Below the pieces are notes generated by a model. That model was not told where the DNA came from. It ran no database searches and saw only the letters and a list, made by a program, of their open reading frames with translations. Shown here one piece after another: positions 7,257 to 16,669 of a DNA stretch of 30,829 nt. Source of the stretch: Alistipes sp. (GTDB lineage Bacteria > Bacteroidota > Bacteroidia > Bacteroidales > Rikenellaceae); NCBI GenBank assembly GCA_017391185.1, contig JAFOZN010000198.1, forward strand, positions 1-30,829, read 5' to 3'. Made by a program: the position numbers and the translations under genes. The stretch's first letter is position 1. Every line of letters begins with the position of its first letter.

Positions 7257-9473
7257 ATGAACAAAGTAAAAAAATGCAGCATCGCCGGCATATCCTTCAC
7301 TCTGGAGACTGACGCCTACGAGACGCTAAACGCATATATAGATTCTCTTCGTAACGCCTACAAAGGGAATCCCGATGGCGAAGAGATTATCGCCGACATC
7401 GAGGCTCGCATTGCAGAGCTTATCCTCTCTACGCTCCCTGCCGACTCTGTCGTAGCAAAGCCCCTGATCGACAATATAATCCGTCAATTAGGCTCTGCAG
7501 ATGAGATTGAAGAGGAGCAACCCGAAACAAATTCTCACAATGCCGACAAAGTAGATCAAAATGGCAATCCACGCATCCCACGCCGTCTGTATCGTGATCT
7601 GAGCAATGGTAAATTGGGCGGAGTATGCGCAGGCTTGGCTAACTATTTCGATGTGGACACAGTGTGGATCAGATTGGCAATGTTCTTGCCTCTGCTCTTC
7701 TCGCCCGTATTTAAATTCACATTTGAACGTGGTCACTTTGTCAGTTTCTCGACCAATCTATTCTGGTTTGTAGTCATCGGCTACATCATCATGTGGATTG
7801 TCATCCCTGCCGCATCCTCGGCTCGTCAGAAATTAGAGATGAAGGGCGAGAGAGTGACGGCACGCAACATCTCCGAAAAGGCATACTCCTCGGCTGCGGA
7901 TGAGCCTGCACGCACGATTTTTGCCAACATCGTGGCTCTGATAGGTAGAATACTGCTTATCCTGCTCAAGATATTTGCCGCACTGATCTTCATAGGTCTC
8001 ATCGGTGGAGCAACACTTCTGGGAGTGGTCGCGGTAGCTGCTATACCTATCATGTCGTTGGAGTTCACTACGGGACTCACAGCATTGGCCTTTGTCATGA
8101 TGATCCTGATTCCTATCATCGTCTTGATATACCTGACACTGATGTTGTTACTCTCGATGCGACCAAAAGCTTCGGTATTATTGGTGTTGTTTATCATTTG
8201 GATTCTGATGATACCTGCACTCATAGTCTCGGCATTGAAGTCTCCTCGCAACTTTGACTCTACGATAGAGAATCTTTTTGAATCGGTAGTAGAGAAAGAT
8301 GAAAAGATACTCTACAAGGAGTTCACCGATGATGAGATCCAAGAGTGGCAGCAGAAGCATGGAGTTAGCACCGAGACTATCGAAGAGGAGGAAAAGATGA
8401 AACTCGGCACCGCTGGCGTAAAGGAGATGACTCACCACTTCACTATCGGAGACGAGCGCGCCAGCAGCCACTATCAGGCTCAGATGCACATCATGTTTTG
8501 TGGTGCAGATGATGCTGTCAAGGCGTGCGAGGAGTCGTTGAAGTTTGATTCCGATTTTTTGACATTCACCACCCCTAAAGGCAGTAAGGTCAAGGCTGGT
8601 AAAAACGGCATAGACTTCAATGGTTCTACCCTTACGATGGTCACAAAAAAGAGTATTGATGTCAACGGCAAGGATATTACCACCACTTACAACTTCTCGG
8701 TTGATGGGGTGAAGGTGCAGTTCCAGCAAGGACCTCTTATCGACATGAACAAGGTCACAAAAGAGATGGTTGAGGGGATCTTCGGAGCTACATCCAAAAT
8801 TTTCGATGCCGCAGGAAACATATTCGGCATGGCGGGTAACATTATCGGTGCGGCAAGTAATATCGTGGATGCAGCAGGTGCTATTGCGGGCAAAGAGGCC
8901 ATCGCCGAAGCTCAAGAAGATATCCGCGAAGCTCAGCAAGAGATAGCCGAGGCTCAGAAGGAGTTTTTAGCCACCAAAGAGGATATACATAACGACATGG
9001 TAATCTCATTAACCGAGCCTACCAGAGGTGCAACCACCGCCACCAAGCCCGGCACAGAGTCTTGGGCAACCAACCCCAAGGTATATTACTACCCTGTAAA
9101 TGGCAAAGTGGTCAAGGGTTATTCTCACGATGGAGTATATATCCTATTCTACGGCTCAGCGAAGAATGTGGATTGCTGCATGAATCACTTCGCCATAGAC
9201 AAAAACGGATATGTAAGTACGTGGACAAAAGCTGGAAATAAGTATCTCATTAGTAAATACGGCATCAAAGCAGACGAAAAAGATGGCTCAAAGAGAAAGA
9301 GCATAAAGTGCAATAAGAACGTTTCAAAGGGCGAATATGGTGATGAGTATCTCATATACGGAGAGATTGATGATGTAAAGTTTAGATATCTTGTAGGCGA
9401 CAGAAATAACCCGACCACAAAAGATAAAATTGCTCACCTCAGCCAGACTTCATACGTTCAAAGTCTATTCTAA
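7257..9473 (+). CDS. Large multidomain PspC membrane protein
   Basis: 738 aa. Residues 1-90 repeat the soluble module of the small PspC protein. Residues 110-186 are a PspC domain (KLGGVCAGLANYFDVD, then a membrane segment ending in IMWIVIPA). Three or four further transmembrane helices lie at about 220-335. The long C-terminal part (about 340-738) is soluble. It contains glycine/alanine-rich heptad-like repeats (FGMAGNIIGAASNIV) and a short coiled coil of EAQ repeats at about 545-575, followed by a basic domain with YYPVNGKVVKGYS. It sits 22 nt after the DUF2807 gene and ends at a strong terminator. Probably a membrane stress sensor or scaffold; the C-terminal domain is not one I recognise. 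Confidence 0.88.
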   Translation: MNKVKKCSIAGISFTLETDAYETLNAYIDSLRNAYKGNPDGEEIIADIEARIAELILSTLPADSVVAKPLIDNIIRQLGSADEIEEEQPETNSHNADKVDQNGNPRIPRRLYRDLSNGKLGGVCAGLANYFDVDTVWIRLAMFLPLLFSPVFKFTFERGHFVSFSTNLFWFVVIGYIIMWIVIPAASSARQKLEMKGERVTARNISEKAYSSAADEPARTIFANIVALIGRILLILLKIFAALIFIGLIGGATLLGVVAVAAIPIMSLEFTTGLTALAFVMMILIPIIVLIYLTLMLLLSMRPKASVLLVLFIIWILMIPALIVSALKSPRNFDSTIENLFESVVEKDEKILYKEFTDDEIQEWQQKHGVSTETIEEEEKMKLGTAGVKEMTHHFTIGDERASSHYQAQMHIMFCGADDAVKACEESLKFDSDFLTFTTPKGSKVKAGKNGIDFNGSTLTMVTKKSIDVNGKDITTTYNFSVDGVKVQFQQGPLIDMNKVTKEMVEGIFGATSKIFDAAGNIFGMAGNIIGAASNIVDAAGAIAGKEAIAEAQEDIREAQQEIAEAQKEFLATKEDIHNDMVISLTEPTRGATTATKPGTESWATNPKVYYYPVNGKVVKGYSHDGVYILFYGSAKNVDCCMNHFAIDKNGYVSTWTKAGNKYLISKYGIKADEKDGSKRKSIKCNKNVSKGEYGDEYLIYGEIDDVKFRYLVGDRNNPTTKDKIAHLSQTSYVQSLF

Positions 9474-9518
9474 AATGCTAAATTAGAGCAAACAGACTCC
9501 CACATAAGCATTTTTTCG

Positions 9519-9558
9519 GCAGAAGGTCACTTATACAGAAAGTGATCTTCTGCTTTTT
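9519..9558 (+). terminator. Intrinsic terminator of the PspC operon
   Basis: A 14-bp stem, GCAGAAGGTCACTT (9519-9532) with AAGTGATCTTCTGC (9540-9553), with one G-T wobble and a 7-nt loop, followed by five T residues. Confidence 0.93.
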
Positions 9559-9602
9559 ACTCGGCAACTCAGCCATGCTATCAACCTATTGGGGCCATGA
9601 TA

Positions 9603-9632
9603 TTGCTTTATACATTTTTTTTTGTAATTTTG
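9603..9632 (+). promoter_or_regulatory. Bacteroidota-type promoter for pfkA
   Basis: TTG at 9603-9605, 19-nt spacer, TAATTTTG at 9625-9632. The predicted leader to the ATG at 9680 is about 40 nt. Confidence 0.7.
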
Positions 9633-9679
9633 CATAGAGATAACATCAACAAGAAGTATAATTAAATCAATATATCATT

Positions 9680-10657
9680 ATGGCTATCAAATGTATAGGA
9701 ATTCTTACTTCTGGAGGCGATGCCCCAGGTATGAATGCTGCAATCCGTGCGGTGACTCGTGCCGCAATCTATAACGGCTACAAGGTTAAGGGTATCATGC
9801 GTGGCTATCACGGCTTGGTGACCAACGAGATCGTAGAGTTTAAGTCTCAGAGTGTGAGCAACATCATCCAGCAAGGAGGTACGATTCTCAAGACTGCACG
9901 AAGCAAAGAATTCCGCACCCCCGAAGGTCGTAAGCAAGCGTACGAGAATATGAAGGCTGCGGGTATTGATGCATTGGTAGTCATCGGTGGTGACGGTTCA
10001 CTGACTGGAGCGCAACTCTTTGCCAACGAGTTTGACGTTCCGATCGTAGGTCTGCCAGGTACTATCGACAACGATTTGAGCGGTACTGATGAGACTATCG
10101 GTTACGACACTGCGCTGAACACTATCGTGGATGCGGTGGATAAGTTGCGCGACACGGCTACCAGCCACGAGCGCCTGTTCTTTGTAGAGGTAATGGGTAA
10201 TACGGCAGGTTATTTGGCCCTCAACGGTGCTATCGCTTCGGGTGCCGAGGCGGCTATCATCCCTGAGCGTGAGACTGAGGTTGACCAGTTGGCAGAGCTT
10301 ATCCACAACGGCTTCCGTAAGAGCAAATCATCGGCTATCGTGCTGGTTGCCGAGAACAAAGCTACGGGCGGAGCATTGGGCCTCAAGGAGCGTATCAAGA
10401 AGGAGTTCCCTGAGTTTGATGCTCGTGTGACAATCCTCGGTCACTTGCAGCGTGGTGGCTCACCTACGGCTAAGGATCGTATCTTGGCCTCTAAGATGGG
10501 TTGTACGGCTATCGAGGCCTTGAGCGAGGGACAGCGCAATGTGATGATCGGTATAAAGAATGGCGAATTGGTATATGTACCATTCAAGAAGGCCGTATCT
10601 CATACTTCGGGACTCGATTTGAAGGATCTCGATGTAGTAAAGATTCTCTCTATCTAA
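9680..10657 (+). CDS. pfkA: ATP-dependent 6-phosphofructokinase
   Basis: Phosphorylates fructose 6-phosphate to fructose 1,6-bisphosphate in glycolysis. 325 aa, the usual bacterial length. Motifs in order: [17 protein letters not shown] (N-terminal ATP site), GGDGSLTGA (ATP-binding loop), [12 protein letters not shown] (catalytic Asp in TIDND), [12 protein letters not shown], and the C-terminal [21 protein letters not shown], rather than the PKTIDND of pyrophosphate-dependent enzymes, supports ATP as the donor. The next gene, a PfkB-family kinase, starts 12 nt later, so the two are probably cotranscribed. Confidence 0.97.
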   Translation: MAIKCIGILTSGGDAPGMNAAIRAVTRAAIYNGYKVKGIMRGYHGLVTNEIVEFKSQSVSNIIQQGGTILKTARSKEFRTPEGRKQAYENMKAAGIDALVVIGGDGSLTGAQLFANEFDVPIVGLPGTIDNDLSGTDETIGYDTALNTIVDAVDKLRDTATSHERLFFVEVMGNTAGYLALNGAIASGAEAAIIPERETEVDQLAELIHNGFRKSKSSAIVLVAENKATGGALGLKERIKKEFPEFDARVTILGHLQRGGSPTAKDRILASKMGCTAIEALSEGQRNVMIGIKNGELVYVPFKKAVSHTSGLDLKDLDVVKILSI

Positions 10658-10669
10658 CATCCGAGCGCA

Positions 10670-11674
10670 ATGAAGAGAATCGTAGGCATTGGAAATGCCT
10701 TGACCGATATGCTTGTCAACCTCTCGGATGATGGAGTATTAGAGTCCAATGGTTTAGCGCGTGGCTCGATGGTATTGGTCGATGCCGCTACACAGAAGGC
10801 CATCACCAAATCGGTGGCAGGTATGCCCTACTCACTCTCGCTGGGAGGCTCGGCGGGTAACACCATCCGCGCATTGGCTTCGATGGGTTGCCAGGGCATG
10901 GGCTACATAGGCGAGGTTGGCGTGGATAGTACAGGAGATTTTTTTGAGCAGGCGCTCATCAACCTCGGCATTCAGCCACATATTTTCCGAGGTACGGAGC
11001 GTTCGGGCAAGTGTATGTCGCTCATCTCAGCAGATGGCGAGCGTACGATGCTCACTCATTTAGGTGCGGCACTGCAACTTGCGCCAGAGATGATTTATCC
11101 ATCGCTTCTTGACGGATATGATTGCCTCTACATAGAGGGTTATTTGGTACAGAATCACGATTTGATTCGCAAGATAGCACAAGTTGCCAAAGAGCGAGGT
11201 TTGACCGTAGCCATAGATTTGGCAAGTTTTAATGTAGTGGAGGAGAATCGTGACTTTCTCAGAGAATTGGTGCGCGACTATGTAGATATAGTCTTTGCCA
11301 ATGAGGATGAGGCAACGGCATTTACAGGCGAAGCTATTGCCATAAATTCTTTGCAGGCAATCTCAGAAATGTGTGATTTGGCTGTGGTAAAGATTGGCAT
11401 GAAGGGAGCACTCATCAAGCAAGGCTCAGAGGTAGTACATGTCGGAATCATGGCTGCTGCCAAGCGTGTCGATACTACGGGTGCGGGAGATTTCTATGCC
11501 GCAGGATTTTTGGCAGGAATGTGTGAGGGATTATCTCTGCGCCAATGTGGCACACTCGGAGCCATCGCCGCAGGTAAGGTGATAGAGGTTGTTGGCACAA
11601 CACTCAGCCAAGAGGCGTGGAAAGATATGCGCCAATTGTTCAACAGGGTAAAGATCGAGAAATATCTATTCTAA
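10670..11674 (+). CDS. PfkB/ribokinase-family kinase, adenosine-kinase-like
   Basis: 334 aa. The GGSAGNTIRALASMG substrate-binding motif (about 58-72) and the catalytic DTTGAGDFYAAGFLAG (Asp of TGAGD is the base) define the ribokinase superfamily. The overall layout resembles adenosine kinase-like members common in this phylum, but inosine-guanosine or sugar substrates are possible. It follows pfkA closely and ends at a bidirectional terminator. The family is certain; the substrate is not. Confidence 0.93.
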   Translation: MKRIVGIGNALTDMLVNLSDDGVLESNGLARGSMVLVDAATQKAITKSVAGMPYSLSLGGSAGNTIRALASMGCQGMGYIGEVGVDSTGDFFEQALINLGIQPHIFRGTERSGKCMSLISADGERTMLTHLGAALQLAPEMIYPSLLDGYDCLYIEGYLVQNHDLIRKIAQVAKERGLTVAIDLASFNVVEENRDFLRELVRDYVDIVFANEDEATAFTGEAIAINSLQAISEMCDLAVVKIGMKGALIKQGSEVVHVGIMAAAKRVDTTGAGDFYAAGFLAGMCEGLSLRQCGTLGAIAAGKVIEVVGTTLSQEAWKDMRQLFNRVKIEKYLF

Positions 11675-11676
11675 AT

Positions 11677-11724
11677 AAGAAACGGAGGGTGCTTAACTTT
11701 TTGAGTTAGCACCCTCCATTTCTT
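11677..11724. terminator. Bidirectional intrinsic terminator between the PfkB-type kinase and HzsA-related genes
   Basis: GGAGGGTGCTTAACT (11684-11698) pairs with AGTTAGCACCCTCC (11704-11717) with one bulged base. The outer AAGAAA (11677-11682) pairs with TTTCTT (11719-11724), giving a U-tract in both directions between convergent genes. Confidence 0.92.
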
Positions 11725-11740
11725 ATACGGCTTCGTCTCT

Positions 11741-14110
11741 TTATTGCTGGTCTCGATCATATATCTTACCACCACTACTAATCGCATTATTCACCTCTTT
11801 GTGGTTTTGGATACGCTCATCATACTTCTTCAGCATAGCTTCATGGCGCTGGCAAGGCACCAAATCGCGCTCAATATCTCCACGAGGGGTATTCTTTAAT
11901 CTTTCAGAACCCAACTCTATCAACGCCAGAGCAACATCATATTTCGATTTGTCGTTGCGTATGCCGTCAAGTATCGGACTCTCGGCTGGTCTATCAAAGG
12001 AGATCTGCGCCTGAAGTGTACGCGTATGGGTATTCAACGATCTGAGATTTACACCCGTAAGTTCCGACAAACAATCTATTTCGGCGTAGGTCAGAGGACT
12101 TCTACCAGAGAGTGTATTATCGAAAGCCGACTCATACACAGGGTAATAAACTCCATTGAGATCCATCCAAGCATACAACCACTCCTTCTCCTTTTGCGTG
12201 AGTTTAACGCCATGGTGATCACCCTCTATGATTTGTGAAAGGCGGCTATTATGGCTACCCCACGAATATGGCTGCTGAATATCGGCTGGACCGCCTCCAA
12301 TCAAGCCTACAACCTTATTGACGTAGAGATTAATGTATGCAGCGTTAAAGAACTGATTCATATCCTTAGCCAAAACAACCTTTTGGCGATTCTTCTTGTC
12401 AAAGTCGTGACACTTTACACATCTACGATCCATAATTGGTTGGACATGCTCCATAAACGAGAACTTGAACGGCTCCATGCCCATAAACTTCTCCAACTCC
12501 ACAGGCTTCTTCGTAAGTGCTATTGGTCGCTTGGGAGTAGGCATAAGAATCGAAATACGATCCTCGTGACAACCCACACAGCCATTAACCTCGCCCGGCA
12601 TGAGCGATACGCCACTACGCATAGACTGTATCATCTTCTTATCCTTATCCAATAGCTGGAAGTAGACGTGCTTGCCCGCAGGCACCATGAAGTTTACCGA
12701 GCCATCCTCCTCGATAGGTACCTCACCCAAAATCTGTTTATTCTCAAAACTATGCCAATTCAGAGCTGGAGCTTGCTCGCCCTGACCTGACCATCCTCCA
12801 TGAGTCCAGCTACGCTTCTCTGGCGACTCGATTACGCGTAACCACTTTGCCACACCCTTCTCGATACCCTGCATATGAGTACCTTCATACACATTCACCA
12901 CATAGAACTGTCCCTTATCGCTGGTAAAGTTACGCATCATAGGGAGCGTGACAGGCTTCGCAGATGATTCCACAATATGAGGATCAAATACACTTCGCTC
13001 GCCTTCGATCAACAACTCCTCCGAGCCATCCATACCAACGAGGAAGATTCCCTGCTTATATCCACACGCCTGATTATTCCATTCGGGATACTTATAGAGC
13101 GTACGCGACACCAAGAACCACTCCTTGTTCATCGGGAATGGATCTTCATAACGGAAACTTTGCACCCACTTGAATGTATCAAGATCACCGTTTGCCACAA
13201 GATTAAGGGCCTCTTCGGGATAAATCTTCACCACAGGCTCTTTCCCATCTACTCCTTTCTTGCGGTCTATGATAGCAAGTGAACCCCAAGGTCGATCATG
13301 ACACGAGCTGAAGATGCATAGGACAAGGTCCGTACCCGGAATCTGACGACCATCAATCACAGCACCAGGGCTGGCAGTATTGTTACCGTAGTAGATAGAA
13401 TGTTTTGTACCGTCAGGGTTCACAGTCCACAAACCTTGTGCATCACCAAAATTACGATCTACATACTCCCAACGATCGTAAAGGATGCGACCATCGTTTA
13501 GCATCGTTGAATGTCCCTCAAAGAGAGTACTCACTCCAATCTGTGTGATATTGGCGCCATCGGACTCCATACGGAACAAATTGCCCATAATATGGCGATT
13601 GCACATACAGTATTTAGGCTGTCGAGTGGAGGTAAAGACAATCCCACCATCGGGCAGATACAAAGGATCTATATCCGAGACTCCCTTTGCCGAGGTTAGT
13701 TGCTTAAGATTGCTACCATCTATCCCTATCTCATAGATGTGGTAATCATCCTCCTTGTTCATGCGCATCGAGAAAATCACTCGCTTACCATCGAACGAGA
13801 TCTCTGGATCGCGCAGATTACCTGTATCGGTGTTTATCAGGGTGCGAGTTTTACCACTATCTACGTCATAGATTTTTATCGCTCCACCCTGCGAAAAGCT
13901 ATTTTGATTTATCTCGCCATATTGGAAAATGGTCGCAGTATTATGGTGATCGGAAGCATACTGGTGACGCTCAACATACAAAATCTGCTTTCCTGCAAGC
14001 ATCTTGCGTGCTTTATCCGAGAGCGAGAACGGCTGAGTATTAATCTTTGCTCCGCATAAAACAGCCAAAGCAAGGATGCAGAATATTTTAATCAAAAAAC
14101 CATTCTTCAT
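11741..14110 (-). CDS. Secreted HzsA-related protein with two c-type haem motifs
   Basis: 789 aa from ATG 14110; the upstream TTG at 14161 is less likely because MKNGFLIKIFCILALAVLCGA is a natural signal peptide. The N-terminal half is a TolB/PD40-like beta-propeller (DPEISFDGKRVIFSMR, DPLYLPDGGIVFTSTRQ). The middle region (SVNFMVPAGKHVYFQLLD) resembles the hydrazine synthase alpha subunit middle domain. Two CxxCH motifs follow, CVGCH at 511-515 and CVKCH at 564-568, so two covalent haems are expected in the periplasm. Such HzsA-related proteins occur in Planctomycetes and Bacteroidota without hydrazine metabolism, so no anammox role is implied. No cytochrome c maturation genes are in the window. 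Located 74 nt downstream of a glycosyltransferase gene. Substrate and partner are unknown. Confidence 0.8.
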   Translation of the reverse strand: MKNGFLIKIFCILALAVLCGAKINTQPFSLSDKARKMLAGKQILYVERHQYASDHHNTATIFQYGEINQNSFSQGGAIKIYDVDSGKTRTLINTDTGNLRDPEISFDGKRVIFSMRMNKEDDYHIYEIGIDGSNLKQLTSAKGVSDIDPLYLPDGGIVFTSTRQPKYCMCNRHIMGNLFRMESDGANITQIGVSTLFEGHSTMLNDGRILYDRWEYVDRNFGDAQGLWTVNPDGTKHSIYYGNNTASPGAVIDGRQIPGTDLVLCIFSSCHDRPWGSLAIIDRKKGVDGKEPVVKIYPEEALNLVANGDLDTFKWVQSFRYEDPFPMNKEWFLVSRTLYKYPEWNNQACGYKQGIFLVGMDGSEELLIEGERSVFDPHIVESSAKPVTLPMMRNFTSDKGQFYVVNVYEGTHMQGIEKGVAKWLRVIESPEKRSWTHGGWSGQGEQAPALNWHSFENKQILGEVPIEEDGSVNFMVPAGKHVYFQLLDKDKKMIQSMRSGVSLMPGEVNGCVGCHEDRISILMPTPKRPIALTKKPVELEKFMGMEPFKFSFMEHVQPIMDRRCVKCHDFDKKNRQKVVLAKDMNQFFNAAYINLYVNKVVGLIGGGPADIQQPYSWGSHNSRLSQIIEGDHHGVKLTQKEKEWLYAWMDLNGVYYPVYESAFDNTLSGRSPLTYAEIDCLSELTGVNLRSLNTHTRTLQAQISFDRPAESPILDGIRNDKSKYDVALALIELGSERLKNTPRGDIERDLVPCQRHEAMLKKYDERIQNHKEVNNAISSGGKIYDRDQQ

Positions 14111-14184
14111 AAGATAGCAGTTTAGGCCATGTAAGTATTTGGGGTAGAAATATAGCGACAAAATCGCCTATCTAAAGCATCCCG

Positions 14185-15087
14185 CTATTTAGAGAACAAT
14201 CCTCGCGTAATGTGGTAACGCATCATCAACAGATAATTTGCTTTGCTCCATTGCAGAGTAATAACACACCACAAAGCAAGCAATATCGCAGCCAACCATT
14301 TACCACACTCCTTTAGACGTGTAACTCCTACGCGATGATAGAATTTGGCACGTCTGAGTTGACTCACGCCCACATTATAACACAAGCGAGTAAAGTAATC
14401 TACCGTCAGTTTCTCTTGAGGTATGATATGGTACATCACCGCATCGGGCGTATAATAATATTTGGCTTGAGCTATTCTCAATCGCTCAAAAAGGTCACTC
14501 TCCTCACCTCCGACCAGCGAATTACCGACTCTGCCCAACGAGATATCAAAGACTCCATATCGTCTGATAGCTGAACGGCGCAACGCCATATTTCCTCCGC
14601 CAGGAATATAACCTTCAGGATACTCTTTGACCTTATTACCCAGATGCATCTGATTGGCAATAGCTCGCTCAGTAAAATATGACATCCACACAGGTCTGCC
14701 ATGCGGATACTCTGCTATGATCGGGCCTCCAGCCGCGACTGCATCGGGCGTAGAATCAAATAGCGAGATATATGCCGAGATAAATCCTGGAGCGATACGC
14801 TCATCATCGTCTATGATAGCAATATATTCGCCACTACTCTCTCTAATACCACGATTTCGAGCATACGACAGACCCTGATTAAGCTCAGTAACCATACGCA
14901 TATTAAACTCAGGGTGCTGAGCAGCAAACTCTGCAAAACGCTCTGCGGTATCATCCGTAGAGTTATTATTGACCACCACACACTCCCACTCATCGAGCGG
15001 AGCATCTTGCTCGATTACCGACTGCAAGGTCCTAACAAGCCATGAAGATCGGTTATATGTAGCTATAAGAAGCGAAAGTCTAAGCAT
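14185..15087 (-). CDS. Family 2 glycosyltransferase
   Basis: 300 aa from ATG 15087. The upstream TTG at 15111 lies inside the predicted -7 element. The N-terminal GT-A fold begins LSLLIATYNRSSWLVRTLQSV, with NNNSTDDT and the metal-binding IIDDDERI. GGGNMALRRSAI and GGEESDLFERL are typical acceptor-side motifs of GT2 enzymes. The C-terminus has one hydrophobic segment (WLAAILLALWCVITLQW), suggesting membrane association. It is the first gene of a possible two-gene unit with the HzsA-related protein. Acceptor unknown, perhaps a surface polysaccharide. Confidence 0.9.
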   Translation of the reverse strand: MLRLSLLIATYNRSSWLVRTLQSVIEQDAPLDEWECVVVNNNSTDDTAERFAEFAAQHPEFNMRMVTELNQGLSYARNRGIRESSGEYIAIIDDDERIAPGFISAYISLFDSTPDAVAAGGPIIAEYPHGRPVWMSYFTERAIANQMHLGNKVKEYPEGYIPGGGNMALRRSAIRRYGVFDISLGRVGNSLVGGEESDLFERLRIAQAKYYYTPDAVMYHIIPQEKLTVDYFTRLCYNVGVSQLRRAKFYHRVGVTRLKECGKWLAAILLALWCVITLQWSKANYLLMMRYHITRGLFSK

Positions 15088-15108
15088 AAGAAAAAATAAA
15101 TATACACA

Positions 15109-15116
15109 CAAATATA
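15109..15116 (-). promoter_or_regulatory. Candidate -7 element for the glycosyltransferase gene
   Basis: TATATTTG read on the minus strand from 15116 to 15109, 21 nt upstream of the ATG at 15087. No well-spaced -33 element is seen. Confidence 0.45.
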
Positions 15117-15191
15117 GTGAAAATACTCTACCAATATTCCCAAAAGTAGAATCTTTTCACTCTTTTTTCTCATTAGTTTTTAGGTTTTGTA

Positions 15192-15199
15192 TATCTTTG
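15192..15199 (+). promoter_or_regulatory. Candidate -7 element for nhaC
   Basis: TATCTTTG lies 18 nt before the ATG at 15218, so the leader would be short. The -33 region is only T-rich, so this is a partial match. Confidence 0.5.
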
Positions 15200-15217
15200 C
15201 CCTCTAAAATCAAGACT

Positions 15218-16669
15218 ATGAGTAATAAAAACATAAAAAATCCATCGCCTCTGATCTCACTCATACCTTTATCAGTATTGGTGATATTATTGGCTCTTAC
15301 CATCAAACTTTTCGGAGCAGATGCTATCGCAGGAGGTAGTCAGCTCTCACTTTTGACAGCTTCGGCTGTATGTACCGCCATGTCGATACTTATCTATGGT
15401 CGCAAATGGGTTGATTTAGAGGAGAGCATAATAAGAAACATGCGTAGTGCGACACCCGCACTCATCATCTTGCTACTGATCGGCGCCATAGCAGGAACAT
15501 GGATGGCCAGCGGAATTATTCCTTCGCTGATTTATTACGGATTAAAGATTCTGCATCCATCGATTTTCTTGCCCGCTTCATGTATCATCTGCTCTATAAT
15601 CTCCCTTCTGACAGGCTCTTCGTGGACAACCATCGCAACTATCGGTGTAGCTCTGATGGGTATTGGTCGAGCGTTGGGTTTTGATGATGGCTGGATTGCG
15701 GGCGCAATAATCTCTGGAGCATATTTCGGCGACAAAATTTCAGTCATGAGTGATACTACGGTATTGGCTTCTTCAACCACAGAAGTACCACTCTTCACCC
15801 ATATCAAATATATGTTAATCACAACAATCCCCTCGTTGCTTATCTCCATCTTGGTATTTACCATCGCTGGACTCAGCGCCTCGACCACATCATCGGCCGA
15901 CATGATGGCAATCGAAGAGGGATTGCAATCTACATTCAACATATCGCCATGGTTACTTATAGTACCTATTTTAACAGGTATTTTGATTGCTAAGCGTTTG
16001 CCTGCTATAGTAACCCTCTTTGCTTCGGCATTTATGGCTGCCATAGCTATGGTCATAGCACAACCCGAATTGATTCTTCAGATAGCAAACGTGGAGAATA
16101 GCTCTGCGCTCTCATCTCTAAAGGCAATAATCATCGCCTCGACAACCAACAACTCCATAGAGACAGGCAACGAGTTATTGAACAACTTGGTCACCACAAG
16201 AGGTATGGGTGGCATGATGGGAACAATCTGGCTCATCATCTGCGCCATGTGTTTTGGAGGTGTAATGTATGGTAGCGGAATGTTGTCGGCAATCACACAG
16301 ATCTTCTTGCGTGTGACACGCCGCACGGTGAGCGTTGTGAGCTCTACGGTAGGTTCTGGTTTGTTCTTTAACCTGGTCACGGGAGATCAATATATCTCTA
16401 TCATCCTCACGGGAAATCTTTTCCGCAAACTCTACGATGAGCGAGATTTGGAGCATCGCCTTTTGAGCCGAAGCATCGAGGACTCGGCAACCATCACATC
16501 GGTACTCATACCTTGGAACTCTTGCGGTATGACGCAATCTACCGTATTGGGCGTAGCGACTCTGACATATATGCCATATTGTATATTCAACATCATAAGT
16601 CCTTTGATGTCTATCTTTATGGCTACAATCGGTTATAAAATCTATAAGCGTAGTGACAATGCTCAGTAA
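15218..16669 (+). CDS. nhaC: NhaC-family Na+/H+ antiporter
   Basis: 483 aa integral membrane protein with about 11-12 hydrophobic segments. Start is ATG 15218, just after the -7 element; the open frame extends upstream into the opposing gene but that part is not coding. Conserved segments are ALIILLLIGAIAGTWMASG, LLTGSSWTTIATIGVALMGIG, GAIISGAYFGDKISVMSDTTVLAS and DSATITSVLIPWNSCGMTQ, which are hallmarks of NhaC. It exchanges sodium for protons across the inner membrane; some members carry organic acids. It overlaps the next gene by 11 nt. Confidence 0.93.
   Translation: MSNKNIKNPSPLISLIPLSVLVILLALTIKLFGADAIAGGSQLSLLTASAVCTAMSILIYGRKWVDLEESIIRNMRSATPALIILLLIGAIAGTWMASGIIPSLIYYGLKILHPSIFLPASCIICSIISLLTGSSWTTIATIGVALMGIGRALGFDDGWIAGAIISGAYFGDKISVMSDTTVLASSTTEVPLFTHIKYMLITTIPSLLISILVFTIAGLSASTTSSADMMAIEEGLQSTFNISPWLLIVPILTGILIAKRLPAIVTLFASAFMAAIAMVIAQPELILQIANVENSSALSSLKAIIIASTTNNSIETGNELLNNLVTTRGMGGMMGTIWLIICAMCFGGVMYGSGMLSAITQIFLRVTRRTVSVVSSTVGSGLFFNLVTGDQYISIILTGNLFRKLYDERDLEHRLLSRSIEDSATITSVLIPWNSCGMTQSTVLGVATLTYMPYCIFNIISPLMSIFMATIGYKIYKRSDNAQ

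Noticed and set aside
8178..8939. A 253-codon minus-strand open frame inside the large PspC gene
   Set aside because: It is a shadow of the coding frame; composition is that of a reverse-complemented gene and there is no start signal.
11741..14110. True hydrazine synthase subunit
   Set aside because: Only the middle domain and CxxCH motifs resemble HzsA. No beta/gamma subunits or hydrazine dehydrogenase are present, and the organism type does not fit anammox.
14340..14365. A TGGCAC followed by TTG that resembles a sigma-54 -24/-12 promoter
   Set aside because: The spacing is wrong and it lies inside the glycosyltransferase coding region on the opposite strand. No convincing sigma-54 promoter was found in the window by eye.
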